48,281 nucleotides of DNA, from the NCBI GenBank assembly GCA_016873655.1, contig VGWI01000011.1:1-48281 (forward strand), written 5' to 3'. Positions 1 to 7,845 of the stretch are shown here, piece by piece. The notes under the pieces were generated by a model. The model was given only the letters and a program-made list of their open reading frames with translations. It was not told where the DNA came from and searched no databases. How positions within the stretch are numbered: position 1 is the first letter of the stretch; every line of letters starts with the position of its first letter. Position numbers and translations under genes: made by a program. This DNA is from Lentisphaerota bacterium. GTDB lineage: Bacteria; Verrucomicrobiota; Kiritimatiellia; UBA8416; VGWI01.

Positions 1-2
1 AT

Positions 3-752
3 GATTCGATGAAGGGCTCGTATCTCGGGCCGGGCTTCGCCGATTCCGAGACGGGCGCGTTTCTCGAAGCCCGCGGCTATCCCGCGAAGCTGCTGTCCGA
101 TTCGGAACGCGCGGAAGCCGTCGCCAGGCTCATAGCTGACGGCAAGGTTGTCGGGATGCTGGACGGCCGCATGGAATTCGGGCCGCGCGCGCTCGGGAAC
201 CGTTCGATTCTCGGCGATCCGAGGTCGCCCGGCATGCAGTCGGTGATGAACCTGAAGATCAAGTACCGCGAGTCGTTCCGGCCGTTCGCCCCGGCGTGTC
301 TTGAGGAAAGGGTGTCCGGGTTCTTCGAGCTGGACCGGCCGTCTCCCTATATGCTGCTTGTTGCGCCGGTGAAGGCATCCCGCTGTGTGCGCGAGGATGC
401 CGGCGACGGCCCGGACGACATACGCCGGCGTGTTCACAGGGTGCGGTCGGACATACCCGCGGTGACCCATGTGGACTACTCGGCCCGTGTGCAGACCGTG
501 TCAAAAGGCACCAACGGCCGCTTCCACGACATCATCGAGGCGTTCGAAAAGATCACCGGTTACGGGGTGGTGATAAACACTTCCTTCAACGTGCGGGGCG
601 AACCGATTGTGTGCAGCCCGGAGGATGCCTACAGGTGTTTCATGCGGACGGAGATGGACTGTCTTGTTCTTGGAAACTGGTTGCTGGAGAAAGCGTCCCA
701 GCCCGAGTGGCGGGAAAAGAAGGACTGGCGCAGGGACTACGTCCTCGACTAG
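3..752 (+). CDS. Carbamoyltransferase, NodU/CmcH type, C-terminal part (5' end outside window)
   Basis: The frame is open from the first bases of the window, so this is the C-terminal part of a longer protein; the ATG at 9 is probably internal. The visible 248 or so residues match the C-terminal (Sua5/YrdC-like) domain of the NodU/CmcH carbamoyltransferases: the motif GRMEFGPRALGNRSIL near residue 55, the FRPFAPA motif near 90, and the late stretch NTSFNVRGEPIVCSPEDA. Family members transfer a carbamoyl group from carbamoyl phosphate, through carbamoyl-adenylate, to a hydroxyl on a sugar or natural product. The next genes (DUF5989 protein and glycosyltransferases) point to decoration of a surface polysaccharide. 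The acceptor cannot be told. The N-terminal Kae1-like domain, which would hold the metal-binding residues, is not in the window. Confidence 0.9.
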   Translation, partial: DSMKGSYLGPGFADSETGAFLEARGYPAKLLSDSERAEAVARLIADGKVVGMLDGRMEFGPRALGNRSILGDPRSPGMQSVMNLKIKYRESFRPFAPACLEERVSGFFELDRPSPYMLLVAPVKASRCVREDAGDGPDDIRRRVHRVRSDIPAVTHVDYSARVQTVSKGTNGRFHDIIEAFEKITGYGVVINTSFNVRGEPIVCSPEDAYRCFMRTEMDCLVLGNWLLEKASQPEWREKKDWRRDYVLD

Positions 753-783
753 TATTCCGGCCTTTGAAAGGGGTTGTTGCGGC

Positions 784-948
784 ATGCTGTTTCTGAAGCA
801 CTTGGGAAGGCTGCTCGCCGAGTTCGGCGAGTTTGCCTGGAAGAACAAGGCCTGGTGGATAGTGCCGATGGTTCTCGTTCTGCTGCTCCTGGCGCTGCTT
901 GTTTTCGTCGGGCAATCGGCCGCGCCTTTCATATACACGCTCTTCTGA
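784..948 (+). CDS. Small DUF5989-family membrane protein, 54 aa
   Basis: This 54-residue protein starts at ATG 784 with a purine-rich site (GAAAGGGG) about ten bases upstream. It has an amphipathic N-terminus (LKHLGRLLAEFGEFAW), a short basic NKAWW stretch, and one strongly hydrophobic helix at about residues 25-43, followed by a short tail. That pattern matches the DUF5989 proteins, which are commonly found directly after carbamoyltransferases in polysaccharide or natural-product loci. The function is unknown; it may help place the carbamoyltransferase or its product at the membrane. A longer reading in the same frame from 607 would overlap the carbamoyltransferase and adds no recognisable sequence, so I reject it. 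Confidence 0.8.
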   Translation: MLFLKHLGRLLAEFGEFAWKNKAWWIVPMVLVLLLLALLVFVGQSAAPFIYTLF

Positions 949-970
949 GCCAGGCATCGGACCAACCGCG

Positions 971-1411
971 ATGCGAGTATGGGTCAACGGCGTTCCTGAC
1001 GATGCGACGGCCGGTGCGGCAGCCGGCTCCGCGAAAGCGGTGTCTGACCCGGCGCTCGACCTGCTGATCGAAGGTGAATCGGCGGTTCTTGAGCTCCGCC
1101 GGGCCGCGAACGAGGCCGACTATCTGCGAAGACACATTGCCCTGATGCGGATCAGGGCCAGCCTCGATCCGGCGCGTTTCACTCTTTCCGGGCGCAGAGG
1201 GCTTGCCGGTCTGGCGGGCCTCTTCGTCCGGCGTGTGGCGTGGAGGCTGCTGCGTTACCAGCACGAGTGGTTTGCGTTCCATGAGAACGCGATACTGAAC
1301 CAGCTTGCGCACGAGATAGACTGTCTCCACGACGAAACGAACCGGAGGCTGGACCGGATAGAGAAGCTCCTTTCCCGGCCTGACGCTGGAAACGGCGGGA
1401 TCGGCGCATGA
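971..1411 (+). CDS. Unknown coiled-coil protein of polysaccharide locus, 146 aa
   Basis: I do not recognise a named family. From ATG 971 the product is 146 residues. It starts with about 35 low-complexity residues rich in alanine and glycine, then a helical, charged region (residues 40-65), a basic stretch with RRGLAGLAGLFVRRVAWRLLRY at about residues 77-98, and a heptad-like helix ending in HDETNRRLDRIEKLL. This helical pattern resembles the N-terminal stalk found in front of some methyltransferases and glycosyltransferases of O-antigen clusters, but here no catalytic domain follows. The stop overlaps the start of the glycosyltransferase at 1408 by four bases (ATGA), so the two are translated together and may form a complex. 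Any function is inference from context. Confidence 0.6.
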   Translation: MRVWVNGVPDDATAGAAAGSAKAVSDPALDLLIEGESAVLELRRAANEADYLRRHIALMRIRASLDPARFTLSGRRGLAGLAGLFVRRVAWRLLRYQHEWFAFHENAILNQLAHEIDCLHDETNRRLDRIEKLLSRPDAGNGGIGA

Positions 1412-2484
1412 GCAGGCCCCGCATTGACCAGTTGCTGGCCGGGTTTGCCGACGGGGATGCGATATCGCAGGAGGCAAGGCTGTTTCGTGACAGTCTCCGT
1501 TCAATCGGCGTTGAGTCGGAAATATTCGCGCCCCCGGAGCGGGTATCGCCCAGTCTCGCGGGTTCATTCCAACCGCTTGACCGTTTCGAGAGCCGTCAGC
1601 GCGACGGTGTGATCCATCACTACTCGATACAGTCGGAAGCGACCCGTCTTTTTCTGGGTGCGGGTTGCAGGCGGTGGGTGCGCTATCACAACATAAGTCC
1701 GGCCGGAGACTTCGATGGGTTCGATGATGCGGTCGCGGAACAGCTTCGTTCCGCGCGCGCCGGGCTGGATGATGTTGTGCGGGCCGCGGACGGTGTATGG
1801 GCCGCGTCGGAATACAATGCCGCCGAGGTGCGGTCCGTTGCGGGGGGCAAGGCTGTTGTTCTTCCGCTCGCATTCTCGTTCGACGAGTTCATGGCCGAGC
1901 CTGATCCTGCCGCCCTTGATCGGTTCGGCGGCGACGCGGTGAACTGGCTTTTCATGGGGCGGATGGCGCCGAACAAGTGCGTGGAGGAGTTGATCCTCGC
2001 GTTCGCGTGGTATCACAGGACAATGAACCCGTTCAGCAGGCTGCTGCTTCTGGGGTCGGAGAGAAGTTGTCCAAGGTACTACGCGATGCTGAAGCTGCTA
2101 GCGGCGCGGCTGGGGTTGCGGAACGTGTGCTTCGAAGGGTTTGTGCCCGGGCCGGTGCGCTCCGCCTGTTTCATGCGCGCGCACGTGTTCGTCACCGCGA
2201 GCAGGCACGAGGGGTATTGTCTTCCGATAGTCGAGGCGATGTCGCGCAACGTCCCCGTGCTCGCGCGCAACGCGGGCGGGATGCCCGAGGCCATGGATGG
2301 GGCGGGGATCATGTTTGACGATGCCGGGCCGCGCGAACTTGCAGCACTGGCGCATGCCGCGGCGGCCGATCTCGGGCTGCGCGGCCGTATCCTCGCGGCG
2401 CAGGCGGCGCGTATGGAGAGACTGCGGGCCCGTGATCTCAACTCGGAGCTTGCGCGTCTGACCGGTCTGCCTGCGGCCGGGTGA
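1408..2484 (+). CDS. GT4-type glycosyltransferase
   Basis: A 358-residue glycosyltransferase with the GT-B fold of family 4. The C-terminal half carries the expected signs: WLFMGRMAPNK near residue 177 (start of the nucleotide-sugar domain), FEGFVPG near 243, and the acceptor/donor E-x7-E region at EGYCLPIVEAMSRNVPVLA near 269-287, followed by AGGMPEA. It acts in the cytoplasm on a lipid-linked or growing glycan; sugar and linkage cannot be told. It is translationally coupled to the upstream gene by an ATGA overlap. Its 3' end overlaps the convergent glycosyltransferase on the minus strand by 47 bases. Confidence 0.88.
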   Translation: MSRPRIDQLLAGFADGDAISQEARLFRDSLRSIGVESEIFAPPERVSPSLAGSFQPLDRFESRQRDGVIHHYSIQSEATRLFLGAGCRRWVRYHNISPAGDFDGFDDAVAEQLRSARAGLDDVVRAADGVWAASEYNAAEVRSVAGGKAVVLPLAFSFDEFMAEPDPAALDRFGGDAVNWLFMGRMAPNKCVEELILAFAWYHRTMNPFSRLLLLGSERSCPRYYAMLKLLAARLGLRNVCFEGFVPGPVRSACFMRAHVFVTASRHEGYCLPIVEAMSRNVPVLARNAGGMPEAMDGAGIMFDDAGPRELAALAHAAAADLGLRGRILAAQAARMERLRARDLNSELARLTGLPAAG

Positions 2485-3268
2485 CGGGCGCCGGGCTCCG
2501 CTGGACTGTCGCCGTGCCAAGGCTCATTTCCCAGAGCTTGGCGTATTTTGCGAAGACCCCGAAAGCGTTTGTCACTGCGATGATGAGGCCGGGAAGCCCG
2601 TCCAGGAACCCTCTCTTCAGGAAGTAGCCCCTGAAGAAGCGCCATGGCGGCCTTATGATAAGGTCGTGCAGCCTGAACCGGCCGTTGTCCTCCATCCAGA
2701 CCCGTGCCGTGATGCCGGAGAACCGGTTCATGGTGGAAAGCTGGTCCTGGAGATTATCGTAGGAGAAGTGGTGGAGGTTGGCCTTCAGCCTCCGCACCGG
2801 CCCGTCCACCGTTGTGCGGTCATGCGGCTCTTTCCCGCCGCACTTGCCTTCGGTCTTGCGGAAGAGGCGCATCTTCACGTCCGGATACCAGTCGCCGTGC
2901 GTGATCCAGCGGCCCAGGTGTCTGACCATCCGGGGAAACTCGTAGCCGGATACTCCGGTGGAACGGCCGGCCTCGAACTCTTCCAGTATTTCGTCCCTGA
3001 GTTCGTCGGAAACCTGCTCATCCGCGTCTATGAAGAAGATCCACGGCCCCGTGGCGAGATCCTTGATGAGGTTCTTCTGGCCGATGTAGCCGGTCCACTC
3101 GTGCTGGTAGACGTGGGACGTGTACTCGCGCGCGATCTCGGCCGTGCGGTCCCTGCTGAAACTGTCCACAACCACGATCTCGTCAGCCCACCGGACGCTT
3201 TCGAGGCAGCGGCGGATGTTTTTCTCCTCGTTGCCAGCGATTATACAAGCTGATATTTTTTCGCGCAT
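2438..3268 (-). CDS. GT2 glycosyltransferase, WaaE/KdtX-like
   Basis: A 276-residue family 2 (GT-A) glycosyltransferase. The N-terminus has the nucleotide-sugar binding strand ISACIIAGNEEKNIRRCLESV, then VVVDSFSRDRT, and the DxD-type motif FFIDADEQ at about residues 78-85. The middle part (GYIGQKNL, HGDWYPDVKMRLFRK) is typical of the WaaE/KdtX group that adds a beta-linked sugar to a lipopolysaccharide core. The C-terminus has an amphipathic membrane-associated region (RPPWRFFRGYFLKRG, FLDGLPGLIIAV). The last 28 or so residues (after KLWEMSL) are low-complexity and are read antisense to the end of the convergent glycosyltransferase, so they look like a run-on tail. It is divergent from murC, with only a few bases between the starts. 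Confidence 0.87.
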   Translation of the reverse strand: MREKISACIIAGNEEKNIRRCLESVRWADEIVVVDSFSRDRTAEIAREYTSHVYQHEWTGYIGQKNLIKDLATGPWIFFIDADEQVSDELRDEILEEFEAGRSTGVSGYEFPRMVRHLGRWITHGDWYPDVKMRLFRKTEGKCGGKEPHDRTTVDGPVRRLKANLHHFSYDNLQDQLSTMNRFSGITARVWMEDNGRFRLHDLIIRPPWRFFRGYFLKRGFLDGLPGLIIAVTNAFGVFAKYAKLWEMSLGTATVQRSPAPVTRPQADRSDAQAPS

Positions 3269-3274
3269 CTCCGT

Positions 3275-4759
3275 GTGCCCTTGTCGGGGCGGAATCTAGC
3301 TTCTGGTGATGAATTGAGCAAGCGTGCCGTTGACATAACCGCGGGCGTTGAGGCCGGCGTCAATGCGTCGGGCGGGGAAGGGCTGCCGTCCGGCCCGGTC
3401 CACTTCGTCGGCGCCGGGGGCGTCGGCATGGCTGCGCTCGCGGCGGTAATGCGCGGGTGCGGATGGTCTGTCAGCGGCTGCGATTCCGGCCGGACACGGT
3501 TCGGGGCATGGCTCGAGGGCCTGGGGGTGAGCATGGCGCGCGGGCATGGCGGCGCGCATCTCGATGCCGAACACCCCGCCTGGGTAATTCGCAGCGCCGC
3601 TGTTCCGGCGGGCACGCCCGAACTGGAGGAAGCGTTGCGGCGCGGGCTGCCGGTGCTGCGCAGGGGCGAGGCGCTTGCGCGGTTTCTCGCGGCCCGGAGG
3701 TCTGTTGCGGTGGCTGGCACTCACGGCAAGACCACCACTTCCACCTTCGCCGCCGCCCTGATGCGGGCGGCGGGCCTTCGTCCCTCGTGGTGCCTGGGCG
3801 GCGATTCGGCGCTGTTCGACGGAGTCGGCGGCGTGGATGATCCCTCGCTTGTTGTGGCAGAAGCCGACGAGAGCGACGGCACTCTTGCCCTCTATGCGCC
3901 GGAAGTAACGGTTCTCACCAACGTGGAGTTCGACCACATGGAGCACTTCGACAGCGTGGCGGCTTTTGAAGGATGTTTCCGGTCGTGCATCGAACAGACC
4001 AGGCGCATGGTCGTGTACTGCCGGCATGACGCCCGGGCCGCGGCGCTTGCGCGCGGCGTCAGGTCCATTCCGTACGGGCTTGAGTGCGGGGATGGGGTGG
4101 GCGCCTTCGAGGTGTCTGAGACGGCGGGCGGAAGCGTGTTCCGTCTGCGTATCCGCGGAAGTGACGCCGGGCTCTGCCGGCTTCCGGTGACCGGCGTTCA
4201 CAACGTGCTTAACGTGCTGGGTGCGGTCGGGGCTGCGGTGGAGATGGGGGCGGATGTCGGGCGTGTGGTAGCGGCTTTGCCGTTACTCAGCCTGCCGAAG
4301 CGTCGTTTTGAGCGGGTTGCCGTGGGGCGCGGTATTACGGTGATATCCGACTACGCCCATCACCCTACGGAGGTCGCGGCGCTGGTGCGCATGGCCCGTT
4401 CACATGCGGCAGGCCGGCTCATCGGTGTGTTCCAGCCCCACAGGTACACGCGCACGCTTGCGCTGGGCCCCGACTTTCCGGCCGCTTTCGCCGGCATTTC
4501 GGAGCTGTGCCTTGCCCCGGTTTATGCAGCCTCAGAGGCCCCGTTGCCGGGCGGAACATCCGAGGACCTGCTGAAGCACTTCGGGAGCAGCGGCGCATCG
4601 GTTCCACTCCCAGTGCTGTGCGTTTCTCTTGAGGAGGCTTGGGCGTGGCTGCGGGCGCGCTGGCGCGCCGGGGATACGGTGCTGGTGATCGGGGCGGGGG
4701 ACGTGGAAAAGATAGGCGCTTGGGCTGCCGGCGAACTTGGCGGGACAGGAAGAGATTAG
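3275..4759 (+). CDS. murC: UDP-N-acetylmuramate--L-alanine ligase
   Basis: MurC joins L-alanine to UDP-N-acetylmuramic acid using ATP, the first peptide step of peptidoglycan synthesis in the cytoplasm. Visible motifs, numbered from the GTG at 3275: Rossmann glycine motif HFVGAGGVGMAAL (43-55), ATP loop GTHGKTTT (148-155), EADESDGT (about 195), FDHMEHF, HNVLN, DYAHHPTE (about 362) and FQPHRYTR. Length (494) is slightly above the family norm, and the first 38 or so residues are not conserved. No clear Shine-Dalgarno lies before GTG 3275; a TTG at 3314 is an alternative start. It heads the division cluster murC-ddl-ftsQ-ftsA-ftsZ. The usual murB between murC and ddl is absent. Confidence 0.95.
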   Translation: MPLSGRNLASGDELSKRAVDITAGVEAGVNASGGEGLPSGPVHFVGAGGVGMAALAAVMRGCGWSVSGCDSGRTRFGAWLEGLGVSMARGHGGAHLDAEHPAWVIRSAAVPAGTPELEEALRRGLPVLRRGEALARFLAARRSVAVAGTHGKTTTSTFAAALMRAAGLRPSWCLGGDSALFDGVGGVDDPSLVVAEADESDGTLALYAPEVTVLTNVEFDHMEHFDSVAAFEGCFRSCIEQTRRMVVYCRHDARAAALARGVRSIPYGLECGDGVGAFEVSETAGGSVFRLRIRGSDAGLCRLPVTGVHNVLNVLGAVGAAVEMGADVGRVVAALPLLSLPKRRFERVAVGRGITVISDYAHHPTEVAALVRMARSHAAGRLIGVFQPHRYTRTLALGPDFPAAFAGISELCLAPVYAASEAPLPGGTSEDLLKHFGSSGASVPLPVLCVSLEEAWAWLRARWRAGDTVLVIGAGDVEKIGAWAAGELGGTGRD

Positions 4760-4824
4760 CTGGTTGAAACCGGGAGCGTTCAGGGTATAGTCGGCGTGGG
4801 CGCGGCGGACGCGGAGGATCGGGC

Positions 4825-5730
4825 TTGCCGAAGAACAATAGACGCTTTCGAAGAGTGGCAGTTCTGATGGGCGGCCCGTCTTCCGAGCGCGAGGTGTCGC
4901 TCAGGTCCGGCGCGGCCATCACGCGCGGGCTGTGCGAGGCAGGCTACGACGCCGTGGCCGTGGAAATCGCCGGGCGTTCTTTCGAACTGCCGGGCGGCAC
5001 TGAAGCCGTTTTCATCGCCTTGCACGGCGAATTCGGTGAGGACGGTGAGGTCCAGGCAATCCTGGACGGGATGAGCGTTCCGTATACCGGGTCCGGATCA
5101 GACGCCAGCCGGCGCGCCATGGACAAAATAGTCAGCAAGGAACTCTTTGTTGCCGCCGGAATTCCCACTCCCGAGCACATCATCGTTCGCGGCGACGGCG
5201 CGCTTCCGATGAAGCCGCCGCTTGTCGTGAAGCCGCCGCGGCAGGGATCAAGCATCGGTTGCACCCGTGTGTTCGCCGAGTCGGACTGGGAACGCGCGCT
5301 GGGCGAGGCGAGGGCTTACGACGAAGAAGTGCTGGTTGAGCGGTTCATTCCGGGCCGGGAGATAACGGTTGGAATCGTGGGGGAAGAAGCCCTGCCCGCG
5401 ATCGAGATCGTCGCTCCCGACGACAACTACGACTATTCGGCGAAGTACACGCGCGGCGGGTCGCGTCATCTCTGCCCCGCGCCGCTTGATCCGGATGCGG
5501 CCGCGCTGTGCGCGAGGACGGCGCTTGACTCGTCGCGCGCCCTGGGCTGCAGGGGAATGGGACGGGTTGATATCAGGCTCTCGGAGAACGGCACGCCGTA
5601 CGTGCTGGAGATGAATACGATTCCGGGGTTCACGGAGACCAGCCTGCTCCCTGAGGCGGCCGCGAGCGCCGGCATCGGTTTTGGTGATTTGTGCGAGCGT
5701 ATACTGGAGCTTGCCGTGTTTGGGGCGTGA
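4825..5730 (+). CDS. ddl: D-alanine--D-alanine ligase
   Basis: Ddl makes the D-alanyl-D-alanine dipeptide for peptidoglycan precursors. The ATP-grasp fold is clear: VAVLMGGPSSEREVSLRSG at about 11-29, ALHGEFGEDGEVQ, YTGSGSDASRRAMDK, VKPPRQGSSIGC at about 135-146, and the metal and substrate site VDIRLSENGTPYVLEMNTIPGFT near 250-272. The start is a TTG at 4825: it has GGAGG at 4813-4817 upstream with normal spacing, and the next ATG (4867) would remove the first beta strand. 301 residues is normal for the family. It lies 65 bases after murC and 31 bases before ftsQ, on the same strand. Confidence 0.95.
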   Translation: MPKNNRRFRRVAVLMGGPSSEREVSLRSGAAITRGLCEAGYDAVAVEIAGRSFELPGGTEAVFIALHGEFGEDGEVQAILDGMSVPYTGSGSDASRRAMDKIVSKELFVAAGIPTPEHIIVRGDGALPMKPPLVVKPPRQGSSIGCTRVFAESDWERALGEARAYDEEVLVERFIPGREITVGIVGEEALPAIEIVAPDDNYDYSAKYTRGGSRHLCPAPLDPDAAALCARTALDSSRALGCRGMGRVDIRLSENGTPYVLEMNTIPGFTETSLLPEAAASAGIGFGDLCERILELAVFGA

Positions 5731-5761
5731 TGCCCCGACTGGTTACTGTGAGGGGCGAAAG

Positions 5762-6622
5762 ATGGCGGGATTCGGCAACAGGCGTGCGGGCGGCTACGTA
5801 CGTTCCAGGGGTGAGGGCGTATCAACCCTTAACGTGAGATTGCGCGCGGAACGGCGCGGAGCGCGGTCGCGGAAGCTGGCGACAGCGGCCACAGTGGTGA
5901 CTGTAATGGCCATTGTTGCGGGCTTGGTTGGCGCAGGCGTAACGTGGTCGCTGCGGAGCCTGTTTTCCCGGAACTCGCGTTTCGAGATTGTCCGCCTGGA
6001 CGTTGGCGGCGGCAGCGGCGAACTGGCCGCGTTCCTGAGCCGCGGCAAGGGAATAGGGCCTGGCGCGAACATTCTGGGATTCAGCATCAGCAGACTCAGG
6101 CGTGATCTCATGAAAGACGGCCCCCAGTTCAAGGACGTGTCCATACAGAGAAAGTTGCCGGACACGGTTGTCGTGCATGTTGTCGAGCGGGTTCCGATCG
6201 TGCGGGTCATTGCGCCCAGGCGGCGGCTTGTGGCGGATTCCGATGGAAAGCTGTTCGGAATGAGGCCGGGAAGCAGCACGTTGCCGGCTATTACAGGCTG
6301 CGACGAGAACGAGCTTGTCGCCGGAGGGGAGTTGACAGCGCTTTCCTCGGCGGCGTTGATGGTTGTGGACGCGTGCCAGAACCCGCGCTACGGGCTCAGG
6401 ATCGAGGCGGTGGATGTTTCGCACGGGGAGTACCTGCGCGCGCAGCTTGCGGACGGCCGAACCGTCAAGCTGTGGTGGCAGGGAATGGGCCGGAACGACG
6501 CCGACTCGAAGACGGCGATGGAGACCCAGTTGATGAAGGTTGCCCGGATGCTTCGCACGTCGCAGGCGAACGGACACGGTGTTTTTGACGCTACTTACGG
6601 CGACATGATCGTCGGGCAATAG
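5762..6622 (+). CDS. ftsQ: Cell division protein FtsQ
   Basis: FtsQ links early and late divisome proteins at the inner membrane. From ATG 5762 (site AGGGGC six to ten bases upstream) the 286-residue product has a basic cytoplasmic N-terminus of about 40 residues, one membrane helix (about 42-63), then a POTRA-like domain (RFEIVRLDVGG onward, ending in PDTVVVHVVERVPIVRV near 145), and a periplasmic FtsQ domain with LVADSDGKLF and a late LADGRTVKLWW strand. Sequence similarity is weak, as usual for FtsQ, and the call rests on domain order and position between ddl and ftsA. The open frame extends upstream into ddl, but the ribosome site supports 5762. Confidence 0.85.
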   Translation: MAGFGNRRAGGYVRSRGEGVSTLNVRLRAERRGARSRKLATAATVVTVMAIVAGLVGAGVTWSLRSLFSRNSRFEIVRLDVGGGSGELAAFLSRGKGIGPGANILGFSISRLRRDLMKDGPQFKDVSIQRKLPDTVVVHVVERVPIVRVIAPRRRLVADSDGKLFGMRPGSSTLPAITGCDENELVAGGELTALSSAALMVVDACQNPRYGLRIEAVDVSHGEYLRAQLADGRTVKLWWQGMGRNDADSKTAMETQLMKVARMLRTSQANGHGVFDATYGDMIVGQ

Positions 6623-6657
6623 GGGCCCGGCCGCCGTTTCCTGCATGGAGATTCCTG

Positions 6658-7845
6658 ATGGACCCAGTTGTTGCGGTTGAGATAGGCACGACAAAGACAC
6701 TCGTGCTGGTCGGGGAGCGCAAGGAAGACGGTCGCGTCCTGATCACGGGGATGGGCATGGCCGAGTCGGCTGGCGTCCGGAAGGGCGAAGTGCTCGACAT
6801 AGACAGCGCGAACCTCAGCGTGAGCAGCGCGATCAAGCAGGCTGAGGAAACGTCGTCAGTTGATATCGGGACGGTCCACGTCGCGGTTTCCGGCGGCCAC
6901 ATTGAGAGCTTTCCCAACCGCGGCAAGCTGTCTCTGGCAGGCGGCGGGGAAATCACGCCGGAAGATGTGGAGCAGGTGACGGAAATCGCGCAGGCGGTGA
7001 GCCTTGCGCCCGACCGCGAGATCATTCACACGATCCGGCAGTCGTTCACGATAGACGAGAGCCACAGGGTGGAGCGTCCGGAAGGAATGCACGGGGCCCA
7101 GCTCGCGCTGGACATACTTGTGGTTCACGGCGTTCGGAACAGGCTCATGGCGCCGGTAAAGCCGCTGAAGCAGCTTGGAATCGAGGTCCTGGACGTCGTC
7201 TTCGGGGGGCTTGCTTCGGCGATGGCAGTCCTTACGCCCGAGCAGAAGAGCAGCGGAGTAATACTGATTGACCTTGGCGGCGGGACGGCGGACTGCGTTG
7301 TTTACGTGGACGGCTACGTTGCCTCGGCCGGTTCGCTTGCCGTGGGCGGCGACCATGTTACGCGCGACATCGTGATTGCCTTCAAGACCTCGATAGCGCA
7401 GGCGGAGCGCCTCAAGCGGGATTCCGGTTGCGTGAGGCCCGGACGCGGCGCTCCGCAGAGGTTGACGGTCACGTCGGATACGGGCATGCCCGAAAGAACC
7501 GTGGATGCCGTTTCTCTCAGCGCGGTCATCGAGGTGCGCGTGGAAGAGATGTTCAGGGTTCTGCGCAGCAAGTTCGTTCCGGACGCGTTGCTGAGGCGGG
7601 TGGGTGCTGGTGTAATCCTGACCGGCGGCGGGGCGCGGCTCGGAGGAATGGACGTTGTGGCCGGGCGCGTGTTTGAGCTGCCGTGCGCCGTGGCCAGGCC
7701 AAGGGAAGTGGACGGGATCGCGGCGGCGGATGCTCCTGAATGCTCGGCGTGTCTCGGGCTGATAGAACACGGATTCAGGGATACCGGCTCGGGGCCCAGG
7801 TCGTCTGCATGGAAGAAGATATTCGGGAGTCTGTTCACGCGATGA
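6658..7845 (+). CDS. ftsA: Cell division protein FtsA
   Basis: FtsA is the actin-like protein that ties FtsZ filaments to the membrane. All the actin-fold phosphate and adenosine motifs are visible: VAVEIGTTKTLVLVGE at 5-20, LIDLGGGTADCVVYVDG at about 201-217 and GVILTGGGARLGGM near 317-330. The 1C insertion typical of FtsA is present after residue 80 (HVAVSGGHIES, REIIHTIRQSFTIDE). The last residues (SAWKKIFGSLFTR) form the amphipathic membrane-targeting helix. 395 residues is usual. The stop overlaps the ftsZ start by four bases (ATGA). Of 24 isoleucine codons, I count eight ATA, a useful reference for codon style in this window. Confidence 0.95.
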   Translation: MDPVVAVEIGTTKTLVLVGERKEDGRVLITGMGMAESAGVRKGEVLDIDSANLSVSSAIKQAEETSSVDIGTVHVAVSGGHIESFPNRGKLSLAGGGEITPEDVEQVTEIAQAVSLAPDREIIHTIRQSFTIDESHRVERPEGMHGAQLALDILVVHGVRNRLMAPVKPLKQLGIEVLDVVFGGLASAMAVLTPEQKSSGVILIDLGGGTADCVVYVDGYVASAGSLAVGGDHVTRDIVIAFKTSIAQAERLKRDSGCVRPGRGAPQRLTVTSDTGMPERTVDAVSLSAVIEVRVEEMFRVLRSKFVPDALLRRVGAGVILTGGGARLGGMDVVAGRVFELPCAVARPREVDGIAAADAPECSACLGLIEHGFRDTGSGPRSSAWKKIFGSLFTR

